The notes: a model not told the origin generated them from the sequence alone. A stretch of DNA of 64,000 bases from Hydrogenophaga sp. BPS33 (GCF_009859475.1 NZ_CP044549.1:3906001-3970000); one strand, 5' to 3'. Counted from the first letter of the stretch, positions 17,813 to 27,528 are shown. Numbers and translations are program-made.

Positions 17813-19255
17813 ATGACCGCTACACGCATCGAATTGCTGATCAACCAACGTGACGCGCCCGGCGCGTCCTACCTGGACGTGATCGATCCCGGCCGAACCG
17901 CAGACGTCGTCGGCCAGGTTGCCCAGGCCAATGCCGCGCAGGTGGACGAGGCCGTGCAGGCCGCGCACGCCGCTTTCCACGGCTGGAGCCGCACACCCTT
18001 GTCCGAACGCATCGCCCTGTTGAAGACAGCGGCCGATCTGCTCGACGCCGAAGGCCCTCAGGTGGCCGAGCTGATGGCGCTGGAGTCGGGCATGCTGATC
18101 GGCACCAACAAAGCCGAGGTCGGCATGGCGGCCAACATCGTGCGCGACAACGCCGATCTCGCCACCGATTTTCTGCAGCCTTACCAGGTCGAAGACGCCA
18201 ACAGCTGGGTCAGCGTGGAGAAGCGGCCGATGGGCGTGATCGCGGGCATCGTCTCGTGGAACGCACCGGTCATCCTCACCATGCGCAAGCTCGCGCCCGC
18301 GCTGGTGTGCGGCAATACCATCGTCATCAAACCCTCGCCCACGGCGGCCATGGGCATCTCGCTGTTGCTCAAGAAGATGGCCGCGCTGTTCCCCCCGGGC
18401 GTGATCAACGTGGTGCACGGCGGTGCAGAAGTGGGCAACGCGCTCACGACGCACCCGCTGGTGCGCAAGGTTTCGTTCACCGGCGGCGGCAAGGTGGCCA
18501 GCAGCATCATGCGGGCTGCGGCCAAGTCCATGAAGGACGTGCAGTTCGAGCTCGGCGGCAACGACCCGGCCATCGTGCTGGACGACGCCGATCTCGACGA
18601 TCTCATGCCCAAGCTGGTGGGTGGCATCTTCCGCCGCTCGGGCCAGTTCTGCTTCGCGGTCAAACGTGTCTATGTGCCCGAAGCGCTGTACGACACGTTC
18701 TTCGAGCGCCTGTGCGCCGAGGTGAACAAGTTCAAGGTGGGCCACCCCTTGAACCCACAGGCCACCTTCGGCCCGATGAACAACCCTGCGCAGTGGCAGT
18801 TCATCCAGGACCTGATCGCGCGCACGCGCGCCGCAGGTGCCGAGGTGATCGAACTGGGCGAAGTGCTCGACCCTGCCAGTTGGAACGATGGCTACTACCT
18901 GCGCCCGGCCGTGGTCAAGCATGCCGACCCCGACCTTGAAGTCGTGCTCACCGAACAGTTCGGGCCGGTGATTCCGGTGGTGGCTTACCGCAGCGAAGAC
19001 GATGTGATCCGCATGGCCAATCAAACCGAGTTGGGCCTGGGCTCCAGCGTCTGGTCGCGCGACACCACGCGCGCGTTGGCCGTGGCGCGCCAGCTCGAAG
19101 CGGGCATGACCTTCATCAACCAGGCCGGCACCTCGCGCCTGGGCCAGAAGAACATTCCGTTCGGTGGCGTCAAGCAAAGCGGCATCGGCCGCGAAAGCTC
19201 CGTGGTGGGCTTGGCCGAGTACGTGGAGTACCACGGCATCAACGTCCACAAGTAA
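17813..19255 (+). CDS. NAD(P)-dependent aldehyde dehydrogenase
   Basis: A 480-residue aldehyde dehydrogenase. Glu246 (QFELGGNDPAIV) and nucleophile Cys280 (RRSGQFCF) are present at the normal 34-residue separation; the Rossmann-type NAD site and NAPVILTMRKLAPAL segment are intact. The C-terminal oligomerisation part GGVKQSGIGRE is also conserved. ATG 17813 has GAGAAGAGAAG upstream; a TTG start at 17777 would overlap the aldo/keto reductase stop and is less likely. It is the last gene of a three-gene unit and is followed by a repeat-rich gap. Confidence 0.94.
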   Translation: MTATRIELLINQRDAPGASYLDVIDPGRTADVVGQVAQANAAQVDEAVQAAHAAFHGWSRTPLSERIALLKTAADLLDAEGPQVAELMALESGMLIGTNKAEVGMAANIVRDNADLATDFLQPYQVEDANSWVSVEKRPMGVIAGIVSWNAPVILTMRKLAPALVCGNTIVIKPSPTAAMGISLLLKKMAALFPPGVINVVHGGAEVGNALTTHPLVRKVSFTGGGKVASSIMRAAAKSMKDVQFELGGNDPAIVLDDADLDDLMPKLVGGIFRRSGQFCFAVKRVYVPEALYDTFFERLCAEVNKFKVGHPLNPQATFGPMNNPAQWQFIQDLIARTRAAGAEVIELGEVLDPASWNDGYYLRPAVVKHADPDLEVVLTEQFGPVIPVVAYRSEDDVIRMANQTELGLGSSVWSRDTTRALAVARQLEAGMTFINQAGTSRLGQKNIPFGGVKQSGIGRESSVVGLAEYVEYHGINVHK

Positions 19256-19317
19256 GCGGACAAGGTCAGGCCGTGGGGGCCCAGGAATACTTCGCGGGCC
19301 TGCCCACCCGCCTCTGG

Positions 19318-19517
19318 CCAAGGGCTTGGGGCGCTGGCCCGGGGGAGCCTTTGCGCAGGCGAGGAGCGCAGTGCGCACAGGTTGCCGCGCGCAGCGCGGT
19401 CAAGTTCGCGTGTTTGAGCGCAGCGAGTTTGCGAACTTGCCTGTGTGCGCGAGCACCGCAGCGAACCCCGAAGGGGCTGCGCATCGGCGCCCACGGGTCA
19501 GCGCCCCAAGCCCTTGG
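19318..19517. repeat. 200-bp foldback element with nested inverted repeats
   Basis: A perfect 19-bp inverted repeat bounds the element: 19318-19336 (CCAAGGGCTTGGGGCGCTG) and 19499-19517. Inside are a second pair, CAAGTTCGC (19401-19409) with GCGAACTTG (19431-19439), and weaker matches between GCGCACAGG (19374-19382) and CCTGTGTGCGC near 19440. The whole transcript would fold into one long branched hairpin. No ORF of note lies inside. It occupies most of the 324-bp gap between convergent genes (aldehyde dehydrogenase and ahpF). Confidence 0.75.
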
Positions 19518-19531
19518 CGCGCACACCCACC

Positions 19532-19575
19532 ACCCTCACCCCGACCCTCTCCCGCGCAGCGGAAGAGGGAGCAAG
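19532..19575 (-). repeat. CTCACCCC/CCCTCTCCC-type hairpin repeat, copy 1
   Basis: The reverse complement reads TTGCTCCCTC, then GGGAGAGGG, then GGGGTGAGGG, the same order as at 27400-27440 in the opposite orientation. The CCCTC and GAGGG blocks pair into a hairpin. It lies at the 3' end of ahpF and could act as a terminator for either convergent gene. Confidence 0.55.
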
Positions 19576-19579
19576 GCAC

Positions 19580-21169
19580 TCAGGCGGCAACAGCTTCGGC
19601 CGGCGCCACCACCGGCTGGCGGATCAGGTAATCGAACGCGCTGAGCGCCGCCGTCGAACCCGCACCCGCGGCCACCACGATCTGCTTGTACGGAACCGTC
19701 GTGCAGTCACCCGCCGCAAACACGCCATCCACATTCGTGTGGCCCTTGGCATCGATCTCGATCTCGCCAAAGCGGCTCAACGCCACCGTGCCTTTGAGGA
19801 ATTCGGTGTTGGGCACCAGGCCGATCTGCACGAACACACCTTCGAGTTCGACGTGGTGCTGCTCGCCGCTCACGCGGTCCTTGAAGCTCAGACCATTGAC
19901 TTTGCCCTCGGCTCCGGTGATCTCGGTGGTCTGCGCGTTCACGTGGATGTCCACGTTGGGCAGGCTCTTGAGCTTGCTCACCAGCACCGCGTCGGCCTTG
20001 AGCGCATCGGCGAACTCGACCAGCGTCACGTGCTTCACGATGCCGGCCAAGTCGATGGCTGCTTCAACGCCCGAGTTGCCACCACCGATCACCGCCACGC
20101 GCTTGCCCTTGAACAACGGGCCATCGCAGTGCGGGCAGTAGGCCACGCCCTTGTTCTTGTACTCGGCCTCGCCGGGCACGTTCACGTTGCGCCAGCGCGC
20201 ACCGGTGGACAGGATCACGCTGCGCGCACTCAGGGTGCCGCCGTGGGTCATCTGCACTTGCACCAGGCCGTTGGGTTCGCTCGCGGGAATGAGCTTGGCC
20301 GCGGTCTGGAGGTTCATGATCTCCACGTCGTAGTGGCGCACCTGTGCTTCGAGCGCCGCGGCGAACGCCGGGCCGTTGGTCTCGATGACGCTGGGGTAGT
20401 TTTCGATGCCCATGGTGTCGTTGACCTGGCCACCGAAGCGCTCGGCCGCCACGCCCACGCGAATGCCCTTGCGCGCCGCGTACACCGCCGCTGCCGCGCC
20501 GGCCGGGCCACCGCCGACGATGAGCACGTCGTACGGTTCCTTGGCATCGAGCTTGGCAGCCTCGCGGGCATCGGCGTTCACGTCGAGCTTGGCGACGATC
20601 TCCTCCACCGTCATGCGGCCCGAACCGAACTCCTTGCCGTTGAGGAAGACGATCGGCACAGCCATGATCTCCCGCTCGGTCACTTCGTTCTGGAACGCAC
20701 CGCCTTCGATGACCGTGGTCTTGACCTTGGGGTTCAGGATCGCCATCAGGCTCAGCGCCTGCACCACGTCCGGGCAGTTGTGGCAAGTCAGGGACATGTA
20801 GACCTCGAAGTTGAAGTCACCGTCCAGCGCCTGGATCTGTTCGATCACATCCGGCTCGACCTTGGGCGGGTGACCACCGGTCCACAGCAGCGCCAGCACC
20901 AAGGAGGTGAACTCGTGGCCCAGCGGCAGACCGGCAAAGCGCAGCGATGTGTCGCTGCCCGCGCGCTGCAGGGTGAAGGACGGCTTGCGCCCGTCCTGCC
21001 CGTCGGTCTTGACGGTGATCTTGTCGCTGCGCAGGCCCTGGATGGTCTGCAGCAGATCGCGCATTTCCCGGGAGTTCTCAGAGTCGCTCAGGGAGGCGAC
21101 GATCTCGAAGGGTTGTGTCACGCGCTCGAGATACGCGCCGAGTTGTGCCTTGAGGTTGTCGTCCAACAT
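19580..21169 (-). CDS. ahpF: Alkyl hydroperoxide reductase subunit F
   Basis: A 529-residue flavoprotein that uses NADH to reduce AhpC. The N-terminal tandem thioredoxin-fold domain carries the redox pair Cys129/Cys132 (TCHNCPDV), the same positions as in E. coli AhpF. The C-terminal thioredoxin-reductase-like part has the FAD motif [14 protein letters not shown], the second CxxC in YCPHCDGP (about residue 345), the NADH motif VIGGGNSG, and [13 protein letters not shown] at the end. It follows ahpC on the same strand after 149 bp, so co-transcription is likely. That 149-bp gap (21170-21318) shows no gene. Confidence 0.97.
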   Translation of the reverse strand: MLDDNLKAQLGAYLERVTQPFEIVASLSDSENSREMRDLLQTIQGLRSDKITVKTDGQDGRKPSFTLQRAGSDTSLRFAGLPLGHEFTSLVLALLWTGGHPPKVEPDVIEQIQALDGDFNFEVYMSLTCHNCPDVVQALSLMAILNPKVKTTVIEGGAFQNEVTEREIMAVPIVFLNGKEFGSGRMTVEEIVAKLDVNADAREAAKLDAKEPYDVLIVGGGPAGAAAAVYAARKGIRVGVAAERFGGQVNDTMGIENYPSVIETNGPAFAAALEAQVRHYDVEIMNLQTAAKLIPASEPNGLVQVQMTHGGTLSARSVILSTGARWRNVNVPGEAEYKNKGVAYCPHCDGPLFKGKRVAVIGGGNSGVEAAIDLAGIVKHVTLVEFADALKADAVLVSKLKSLPNVDIHVNAQTTEITGAEGKVNGLSFKDRVSGEQHHVELEGVFVQIGLVPNTEFLKGTVALSRFGEIEIDAKGHTNVDGVFAAGDCTTVPYKQIVVAAGAGSTAALSAFDYLIRQPVVAPAEAVAA

Positions 21170-21318
21170 GGTGAATTTCCTTTCTAAGCGACTTTGGGAA
21201 CCGGCCTCCTCATGGGTTGAAAGGCGGCCAGGGAGCGACCCCGCAGGCCTTCTGGGCCCACGGGTTCTGCAACTTCAAACCGGAGAGGCGTGGCCTCATC
21301 TCGGATCGGGGATGGGAA

Positions 21319-21882
21319 TCAGATCTTGCCGACCAGGTCCAGCGAAGGCGCAATGGTCTTGGCGCCTTCGTTCCACTTGGCGGGGCAGACTTCACCAGGG
21401 TGAGCGGCGGTGTACTGGGCAGCCTTGAGCTTGCGCAGCGTTTCCTTCACGTCACGGGCGATTTCGTTGGAGTGGATTTCCAGCGTCTTGATCGTGCCCT
21501 TCGGATCGATGATGAAGGTGCCGCGCAGCGCCAGGCCTTCTTCGTCGATGTGCACGTCGAAGTTCTTGGTCAGTTGGTGCGTCGGGTCGCCCACCAGGAA
21601 GAACTGGGACTTGCCCACGGCGGGCGAGGTTTCGTGCCACACCTTGTGCGAGAAGTGCGTGTCGGTCGTGACGATGTAGACCTCGGCACCCAGCTTCTGG
21701 AACTCGGCGTAGTTGTCGGCCGCGTCTTCTACTTCGGTCGGGCAGTTGAAGGTGAAAGCCGCCGGCATGAAGATCAGAACCGACCACTTGCCTTGCAGGT
21801 CTTTCTCGGTGATGTCAACGAACTTGCCTTGCTTGAAGGCCGTGGTCTTGAAAGGCAAAACGGTGGTGTTGATCAGGGACAT
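21319..21882 (-). CDS. ahpC: Alkyl hydroperoxide reductase subunit C (typical 2-Cys peroxiredoxin)
   Basis: A 187-residue peroxiredoxin that reduces organic and hydrogen peroxides. Peroxidatic Cys47 lies in AAFTFNCPTE (most relatives have FVCPTE) and resolving Cys166 in GEVCPAKW near the C-terminus. Length and ends (MSLINTTVLPF to LVGKI) match the E. coli protein closely. The start at 21882 is preceded by AAGGAAAA. The AT-rich upstream region probably holds its promoter. With ahpF it forms the peroxide-defence unit. Confidence 0.97.
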   Translation of the reverse strand: MSLINTTVLPFKTTAFKQGKFVDITEKDLQGKWSVLIFMPAAFTFNCPTEVEDAADNYAEFQKLGAEVYIVTTDTHFSHKVWHETSPAVGKSQFFLVGDPTHQLTKNFDVHIDEEGLALRGTFIIDPKGTIKTLEIHSNEIARDVKETLRKLKAAQYTAAHPGEVCPAKWNEGAKTIAPSLDLVGKI

Positions 21883-22181
21883 GGGTTTTCCTTGGGTTGG
21901 GTTAAGAAAAGAGGGAGCGATTCAGAAAGCTTTCCAAATCGCCATGCGGTGAATGATAGCAAACAACTAACGATCTCCAGGATTGATAGTCTTTATTCGG
22001 CCAATAGCTTTTTTGTTGCCATGAACCGCCCACCGCCGGGGCGACCGTGAGGTTTACCACATCCACAAGTCTGCGCCACCGCCAGGTTCTTAGCTGGCGG
22101 CAAGGGCCATCGACGTTCCTCGCACGCAACAGCGCGCAAAGTGGATTTCGCTTATCACGCAAAAATTATCAGAAACTTAAC
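21883..22181. promoter_or_regulatory. ahpC upstream region, possible OxyR site
   Basis: This is the left part of a 439-bp gap between divergent ahpC and the first TonB receptor. Around 21950-22015 it is unusually AT-rich. ATAG (21956) is followed after 7 bp by CTAA (21967), and further ATAG tetramers occur at 21986 and 22004, recalling the ATAG-N7-CTAT OxyR half-site, but the full four-part spacing is not met. A 7-bp stem (CCGCCAG 22079-22085 with CTGGCGG 22094-22100) lies farther on. No gene is seen. Confidence 0.25.
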
Positions 22182-22206
22182 AAGAATCGTTTTCATTTGT
22201 AATAAT
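22182..22206 (+). promoter_or_regulatory. Fur-box-like site and -10 of TonB receptor 1
   Basis: AATCGTTTTCATT (22185-22197) reads on the other strand as AATGAAAACGATT, close to the Fur half-pattern AATGATAATCATT. It is followed by TTGTAATAAT, giving a plausible -10 (TAATAAT, 22200-22206). The same TT(C/A)ATTTGTAATAAT string occurs before TonB receptor 2, supporting shared iron control. Confidence 0.6.
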
Positions 22207-22321
22207 GGCGGCAGTTGCCAGCCAGCCGCCCCTGAATCCGTCCTTTCGTGGATGTGTGCACCGAGTGGGAAGCACGCCAGCCCTTCCCTCCATCCACACA
22301 TGCATACGCAAGGATTTTTCG

Positions 22322-24796
22322 ATGTCGCAAGCACATCCCTCGCCGACCGTCCGGCGCGGCGTCACCTCGGCCACCCGTTTCCCGCTGCGCGCCACGGCCG
22401 TGGCCTGCGGGCTCTTCCTTTTGGGCGCTGCCGCTCAGGCGCAACAGGCCGAAACCACCTTGCCCGAAGTCGTCGTGTCGGCCTCGGGCTTCGAGCAGAA
22501 GATCACCGATGCGCCGGCTTCCATTTCGGTCATCACGCAGGAAGAACTGGCGAAGAAGCCCTATCTGACGCTGCTGGACGCGGTGCGCGACGTCGAAGGC
22601 GTGGACGTCGGCGAGACCCGCGACAAGACCGGCCAGGGCACGATCTCCATGCGCGGCATGGGCTCGGACTACACCCTCATCCTGGTCGACGGCAAACGCC
22701 AGAACAACCACGGCGACATCTACCCGAACAACTTCGGTGGCAACCAGTTCGGCCACGTACCACCGATGGACGCCATCGAGCGCATCGAAGTCATCCGCGG
22801 CCCGGCCTCCACGCTCTACGGCGCCGACGCCATGGGCGGGGTGATCAACATCATCACCAAGAAGGTCGCCCACAAATGGAGCGCCTCCGTCACGCACGGC
22901 CGCACCTTCGAGACCGATGACGCCTACGGCAACGACCGCACCACCGACTTTTATCTCTCCGGCCCGCTCGTGGAGGGGAAGATCGGCCTGACCCTGCGCG
23001 GCAGCGTGTACAACCGCGACGCCTCCAACCCGCGCTACGCCTCGGTGGCCGATCCGGCCGGGTTCGTGTGGGACCGCTCACTGGGCTTTGGCGGCGGCGG
23101 CAAGACCGTGGACAATGAAAACAAGGCCCTGGGTGCGCGGCTGTCCTGGGCACTCACGGACAGGCAGACGGTGTATTTCGACGTCGACACCTCGCGCCAG
23201 ACCTACGACAACACGCCCCGCATCAACGACGCCGGCGTGGCCGAATACCCGGTCGGCACGGTGGACGACTACGCCGCCATGCTGCGGCTGGGCACGGGCG
23301 CCAACAACGGCCGCGTGGAGCCACGGGCTGGCTATGCCCCCCAGCAGGAATTCACGCGCGACACCTTCTCGGTCACGCACGAAGGCAAGTGGAGCATCGG
23401 CAAGAGCACGGTCTCGCTCTCGCACATCGCCACCAACAACAACGGCCGCACCCTGCCCTTCAACGTGGCCGAACGCCAGAGCCTGCAAACGCTGTGGAAC
23501 ACCGCCTGCGTGAGCGCGGGTGGCACCGTGGGCGGCTCGGGCTATTGCCCGACGACGGGCACCGGCTTCAACAACAACCAGTCCGAAGCCCAGAAGCTGG
23601 CCTTCATGCAGGCCAACCTGTCGCCGGCCGAGTACGCCGCGCTGCTGGCCTACCTGCCGCGCCCCAAGCGCACGATGGAGAGCCGCCAATGGACCCTCGA
23701 CGGCAAGCTGGACATCCCGCTGGGCAACCACATGGTGGTCGTCGGCGCCCAGGCCATCCGCGGTGAGCTGGAAGACGGCGTGTTCGGCATGGAGGCCGGA
23801 ACACCGGGCGGCGTGCAGAAGCACAACATGATCTCCGTCTTTGCGGAAGACAGCTGGAACATCGTGCCTCCCTTCGTGCTCACCAGCGGCCTGCGCTACG
23901 ACCACCACAACGTGTTCGGCAACCACGTGAGCCCGCGCCTGTACGGCGTGTACACGATCAACCCGAGCTGGACCGTCAAGGGTGGCGCGGCCACCGGCTT
24001 CAAGACGCCCAAGACCACCCAGCTGTACGACGGCGTGACCGGCTTCGGCGGCCAGGGCGTGAGTCCCATGTTCGGCAACCCGAACCTCAAGCCCGAGACC
24101 AGCCTGAGCAATGAAATCGCGGTGTACTGGCAGCATCCCCGCGGCCACAGCTTCAACGCCACATACTTCCACAACGCCTTCGACGACAAGATCGCCAGCC
24201 AGCCCTGCGGCCCTGGCGAGGCTCAGGCCTGCAACACCACGGGCGACTTTGGCTCGATCGGATATGGCCCCAGCGCCAGCCGCTCGACCAACATCGACAA
24301 GGTGGTGATCCAGGGCGTGGAGCTCGCCGGCCGCTGGCAGATCGCCCGCCACTGGGGCCTGCGCGGCAACTACACCTACACGGACAGCCAGCAGAAGAGC
24401 GGCACGGAACGCGGCCTGCCCCTGGGCAACACCGCCAAGCACATGTTCAACGCCTCGGTGGACTGGCAAGCCAGCGACAAGCTGAGCTTCCTGCTGAGCA
24501 TGCAGGCCTTCCAGGACCGGTTCGACAAGCTGCACCCCATCACGAACCAGCGCGTGAACTTCAAGGACTACCACGTCTTCAACCTGGGCGCCTCGTACCA
24601 GATCAGCAAGAACGTGACCTTGAACGGCCGCATCAACAACCTGTTCGACCGCAACTTCACCAGCTACCGCGCCGAATTCCGCGACCTCGACGGCAACGGC
24701 AATTTCCAGGGCACCAACGAAGCCCTGTTCTTCGACGACTACAACAACAAGGAAAAGGCCCGCAGTTTCTGGGTCAGCCTGAACGTGCGTTTCTGA
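22322..24796 (+). CDS. TonB-dependent outer-membrane receptor (FepA/CirA-like)
   Basis: An 824-residue iron-chelate receptor. A signal peptide ends near residue 38 (LLGAAAQAQQ), followed by TonB box-like TTLPEVVVSASG, the plug domain (about 50-180, with SMRGMGSDYTLILVDGKR and VIRGPASTLYGADAMGG) and a beta barrel ending in the aromatic C-terminus NVRF. ATG at 22322 (after AAGGA) is chosen; the upstream ATG at 22205 lies inside the predicted -10 region. A Fur-like site precedes it. The second receptor gene follows after 246 bp with its own Fur-like site. The chelate is not identifiable, though similarity suggests a catecholate or heme-type ligand. Confidence 0.93.
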   Translation: MSQAHPSPTVRRGVTSATRFPLRATAVACGLFLLGAAAQAQQAETTLPEVVVSASGFEQKITDAPASISVITQEELAKKPYLTLLDAVRDVEGVDVGETRDKTGQGTISMRGMGSDYTLILVDGKRQNNHGDIYPNNFGGNQFGHVPPMDAIERIEVIRGPASTLYGADAMGGVINIITKKVAHKWSASVTHGRTFETDDAYGNDRTTDFYLSGPLVEGKIGLTLRGSVYNRDASNPRYASVADPAGFVWDRSLGFGGGGKTVDNENKALGARLSWALTDRQTVYFDVDTSRQTYDNTPRINDAGVAEYPVGTVDDYAAMLRLGTGANNGRVEPRAGYAPQQEFTRDTFSVTHEGKWSIGKSTVSLSHIATNNNGRTLPFNVAERQSLQTLWNTACVSAGGTVGGSGYCPTTGTGFNNNQSEAQKLAFMQANLSPAEYAALLAYLPRPKRTMESRQWTLDGKLDIPLGNHMVVVGAQAIRGELEDGVFGMEAGTPGGVQKHNMISVFAEDSWNIVPPFVLTSGLRYDHHNVFGNHVSPRLYGVYTINPSWTVKGGAATGFKTPKTTQLYDGVTGFGGQGVSPMFGNPNLKPETSLSNEIAVYWQHPRGHSFNATYFHNAFDDKIASQPCGPGEAQACNTTGDFGSIGYGPSASRSTNIDKVVIQGVELAGRWQIARHWGLRGNYTYTDSQQKSGTERGLPLGNTAKHMFNASVDWQASDKLSFLLSMQAFQDRFDKLHPITNQRVNFKDYHVFNLGASYQISKNVTLNGRINNLFDRNFTSYRAEFRDLDGNGNFQGTNEALFFDDYNNKEKARSFWVSLNVRF

Positions 24797-24901
24797 CGCC
24801 ACCGCGAAGCGCTGAACAAACCGTTTCAGCGTCCCGCGCCACGGCCTGCCGGCCCTGGCGCTTTTCGGCGTTTCCACAACAATTGGGAAGAATTGTGAAT
24901 A

Positions 24902-24925
24902 GGAATGATTTTTATTTGTAATAAT
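24902..24925 (+). promoter_or_regulatory. Fur-box-like site and -10 of TonB receptor 2
   Basis: AATGATTTTTATT (24904-24916) matches the Fur pattern AATGATAATCATT at 10 of 13 positions and runs directly into TTGTAATAATTC, which offers TAATAAT as -10. The arrangement copies that at 22182-22206. The start codon is 118 bp downstream. Confidence 0.6.
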
Positions 24926-25042
24926 TCACCGCGAAGCCAGCCTTAGCCCCCGACTGCCGACTTGCCTTGCCCTTGCGGGGTGATGTTGCGATGTGGACGC
25001 GCGCCAGCCAGATCACCATCGCATCCCGCAAGGACAACCTCC

Positions 25043-27256
25043 ATGGCACACATTCGCAGTCGCAAACACAACAAACCCATCCAGCTCCTGGCGCTTCTCG
25101 CCGCGTCCGTTCCCGCCGCCGGCATGGCGCAGACCACCACCACCTTGCCCACGGTGACCGTGAAGGAAGCGGCGGAAGTGCCTTACAAGGCAGACAAGTC
25201 GGCCAACGACAAGATCGTGGCGCCGCTGGTCGACACGCCCAAGACGATCCAGATCATCAAGAAGGAAGTGCTGGAAGAGCAAGGCGCCGTCACGCTGATG
25301 GAAGCGCTGCGCAACACCCCCGGCATCACCATGCAGATGGGTGAGAACGGCAACACCTCGGCTGGCGACACCTTCCAGCTGCGCGGCTCTTCGCTGCAGC
25401 AGTCCACCTTCGTCGACGGCATCCGCGACCTGGGCGCGGTGACCCGCGACACCTTCAACCTGGAACAGATCGAAATCATCAAGGGCGCCGCAGGTGCTGA
25501 AACCGGTCGTGGTGCCGCCACCGGCCAACTCAACCTGGTCACCAAACAGGCGCACCTGGGCGACGAGAGCAGCGTCTCGGGCACGCTCGGCACCGGCAGC
25601 CGCAAGCGCGCCACCATCGATCTGAACAAGCAGTTGAGCGACACCTCGGCCTTGCGCGTCAACGGTTTGGTGCAGGACAGCGGCGTGGACGGCCGCGACC
25701 ACGTGGAGAACACCGGCCAGGGCTTGGCGCTGTCCTACGCTACGGGTCTCAACAGCCCGACCCGCCTGTACCTGTACAGCCAGCACATCCGCCAGAAGAA
25801 CGTGCCCGATGGCGGCATTCCGTCGATCGGCTTCGAAGGTTTCTACAACGCCAACGCCACGATCCGCGCCGGCGCCAAGGTCGACCGCGAGAACTACTAC
25901 GGCAGCGTGAACGACCGCGAGAAGATCAATGCCGACATGTTCACCGCCAAGATCGAACACGATCTGGGTCAGGGCACGACGGTGCGCAACATCACCCGTG
26001 TCGGCAAGAACAGCATGGACCGCGTGCTCACCGGCATCAACGCCATCAACGGAACGACGGCACCCGCACTGATCGGCGATCCGTCCACCTGGACCATCAG
26101 CCGCTCGCGCCAGCGCGTCGACCAGGACAACACGATCATCGCCAACCAGACCAGCATGAACACCGAGTTCGCGGCTGGCGGCATGCAGCACAGCTTTGCG
26201 GCTGGCGTGGAGCTCATGCGCGAGTCACAGACCAGCCGTGCGTTCTCCACCACGGGCCTGACGACGCCAGCGGCCAACCTGTACAACCCCAATCCGCTCG
26301 ATGCGATGCCGATGCCGTACGCCACGGGTGCAGAAGACCACGGCAGCACGAGCACGCTGGGTCTGTACGCGTTCGACAACGCGAAGATCAACGACCAGTG
26401 GTCGATCAACGGTGGCCTGCGTCTGGACCGCTACAAGACGCGAACCCGCGAATTCACGGCCGGCGGCGTCTTCAACGATCTGAAGGATTCCGACACGCTC
26501 GCCAGCTGGAGCATCGGCGGCGTGTACAAGCCGGCCGCCAATGGCAGCGTGTACGCCTCGTACGCCACCTCGCAGACGCCTCCAGGCAGCAACAACTTCG
26601 TCCTGGAAGCGGCGGCCAACAACCAGAACAACGCCGCCCTGGACCCGCAGGAAACCTCCACGGTCGAAGTCGGCACCAAGTGGGAGCTTCTGAACAAGCG
26701 GTTGAATGTCGCAGCGGCTGTCTTCCGCAGCGTGAACGACAAGCAGACCTCGATCGACCCGGTGACCAACACCTCGCAGCAGTTCGGCAAGACGCAGGTG
26801 CAAGGTATCGAGCTGTCGGCGGTGGGCCAGATCACCAACTTCTGGCAGATCAGCGCGGCCCTGGCCAAGACCAGCACCAAGCAGATCGACCAGTTCAGCG
26901 GTGCGGGCGGTGCCACGATCACCGACGGTGTGCGCTGGTCGCCCGACCTCACGCTGACGCTGTGGACGTCCTACCAGTTGGACAAGCTGACCCTTGGCTT
27001 CGGTACCCGTTATGTGTCGGAGCAGAAACGCGTGGTCAACGGCGCCAACCCCGCCGCCTCCAATGTGCCGAACATCCCGTCCTACTGGGTCGCGGACGCC
27101 ATGGTCGGCTACCAGTTCAGCGACAAGGTGAGCGTGCGCCTGAACGTGTACAACCTGTTCGACAAAGAGTACCTCTCGGTGCTGAACAACGGCGGTTCGC
27201 GCCTGGCATTGGGCGCTCCCCGCTCGGCTGCGGTCACGGCCAATTTCAAGTTCTGA
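25043..27256 (+). CDS. TonB-dependent siderophore receptor (Fiu-like, catecholate type)
   Basis: A 737-residue outer-membrane receptor. The signal peptide ends near residue 29 (AAGMAQ), then LPTVTVKEA, and a plug domain with TPKTIQIIKKEVLEEQGA, ALRNTPGITMQMGEN, FQLRGSSLQQSTFVDG and EIIKGAAGAETGRGAATGQ, all typical of Fiu-type catecholate siderophore receptors. The barrel ends NLFDKEYLSV ... ANFKF with a terminal Phe. ATG 25043 follows AAGGACAACC. A PiuC-type oxygenase gene lies downstream, the same pairing seen with Fiu/PiuA receptors (fiu-ybiX, piuA-piuC), which strengthens the assignment. Confidence 0.94.
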   Translation: MAHIRSRKHNKPIQLLALLAASVPAAGMAQTTTTLPTVTVKEAAEVPYKADKSANDKIVAPLVDTPKTIQIIKKEVLEEQGAVTLMEALRNTPGITMQMGENGNTSAGDTFQLRGSSLQQSTFVDGIRDLGAVTRDTFNLEQIEIIKGAAGAETGRGAATGQLNLVTKQAHLGDESSVSGTLGTGSRKRATIDLNKQLSDTSALRVNGLVQDSGVDGRDHVENTGQGLALSYATGLNSPTRLYLYSQHIRQKNVPDGGIPSIGFEGFYNANATIRAGAKVDRENYYGSVNDREKINADMFTAKIEHDLGQGTTVRNITRVGKNSMDRVLTGINAINGTTAPALIGDPSTWTISRSRQRVDQDNTIIANQTSMNTEFAAGGMQHSFAAGVELMRESQTSRAFSTTGLTTPAANLYNPNPLDAMPMPYATGAEDHGSTSTLGLYAFDNAKINDQWSINGGLRLDRYKTRTREFTAGGVFNDLKDSDTLASWSIGGVYKPAANGSVYASYATSQTPPGSNNFVLEAAANNQNNAALDPQETSTVEVGTKWELLNKRLNVAAAVFRSVNDKQTSIDPVTNTSQQFGKTQVQGIELSAVGQITNFWQISAALAKTSTKQIDQFSGAGGATITDGVRWSPDLTLTLWTSYQLDKLTLGFGTRYVSEQKRVVNGANPAASNVPNIPSYWVADAMVGYQFSDKVSVRLNVYNLFDKEYLSVLNNGGSRLALGAPRSAAVTANFKF

Positions 27257-27260
27257 ACTC

Positions 27261-27400
27261 GGACTCCCCCCTGCGCCGCTGCGCGGCTTCCCCCCTCCGT
27301 TGCGCGCCTTCGGCGCTTCGAGGGGGGACGGCAGCTTGGGCCGGCGGAGCCGTCCCTCGTTGCCTCTGGATTCAGGCACTGCTCTCCGGAGAGAGTGTCT
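27261..27400 (+). repeat. Interspersed GC-rich palindromic repeat, family A, copy 2
   Basis: Near-identical to 5375-5512 and 59534-59672: CTGCGCCGCTGCGCGGC, C-run, GCGCCTTCGGCGC hairpin, G-run, GGCCGGCGGAGCCGTCCCT, TGCCTCTGG and GGCAC...GGAGAGAGTGT. It begins 5 bp after the stop of TonB receptor 2 and may serve as its terminator. Confidence 0.75.
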
Positions 27401-27440
27401 TGCTCCCTCGCCCCTCTGGGGAGAGGGCTGGGGTGAGGGG
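27400..27440 (+). repeat. CTCACCCC/CCCTCTCCC-type hairpin repeat, copy 2
   Basis: TTGCTCCCTC, CCCTCTGGGGAGAGGG and GGGGTGAGGGG in series; CCTCT/AGAGG forms a tight hairpin. It is the same element as 19532-19575, in the opposite orientation, and directly abuts the family A repeat. Confidence 0.55.
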
Positions 27441-27480
27441 CACGCGCGCCGGAGAACGCCTCGCAAAACGCTAATCTCTG

Positions 27481-27506
27481 AATGGCCCGCCCCCTGGCGG
27501 GCCATT
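27481..27506 (+). terminator. Perfect 11-bp hairpin before piuC, probable terminator
   Basis: AATGGCCCGCC (27481-27491) and GGCGGGCCATT (27496-27506) form a perfect stem with a CCCT loop, followed by TTCCCGTTT. It lies 22 bp before the piuC start, so it may end receptor transcription or modulate read-through into piuC. Confidence 0.5.
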
Positions 27507-27528
27507 TCCCGTTTCTGGAGCTCGCCCC

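Noticed and set aside
19256..19579. Short ORFs in the foldback gap
   Set aside because: They are frames through palindromic repeat sequence, with no ribosome site and no family features.
21956..22007. Full OxyR site upstream of ahpC
   Set aside because: Only ATAG-N7-CTAA and scattered ATAG tetramers are present; the four-part 33-bp spacing is not met. Kept only as a low-confidence region note.
22205..22321. Upstream ATG (22205) for TonB receptor 1
   Set aside because: It lies within the predicted -10 (TAATAAT) and would add a non-signal-peptide extension; 22322 opens the signal peptide and has a ribosome site.
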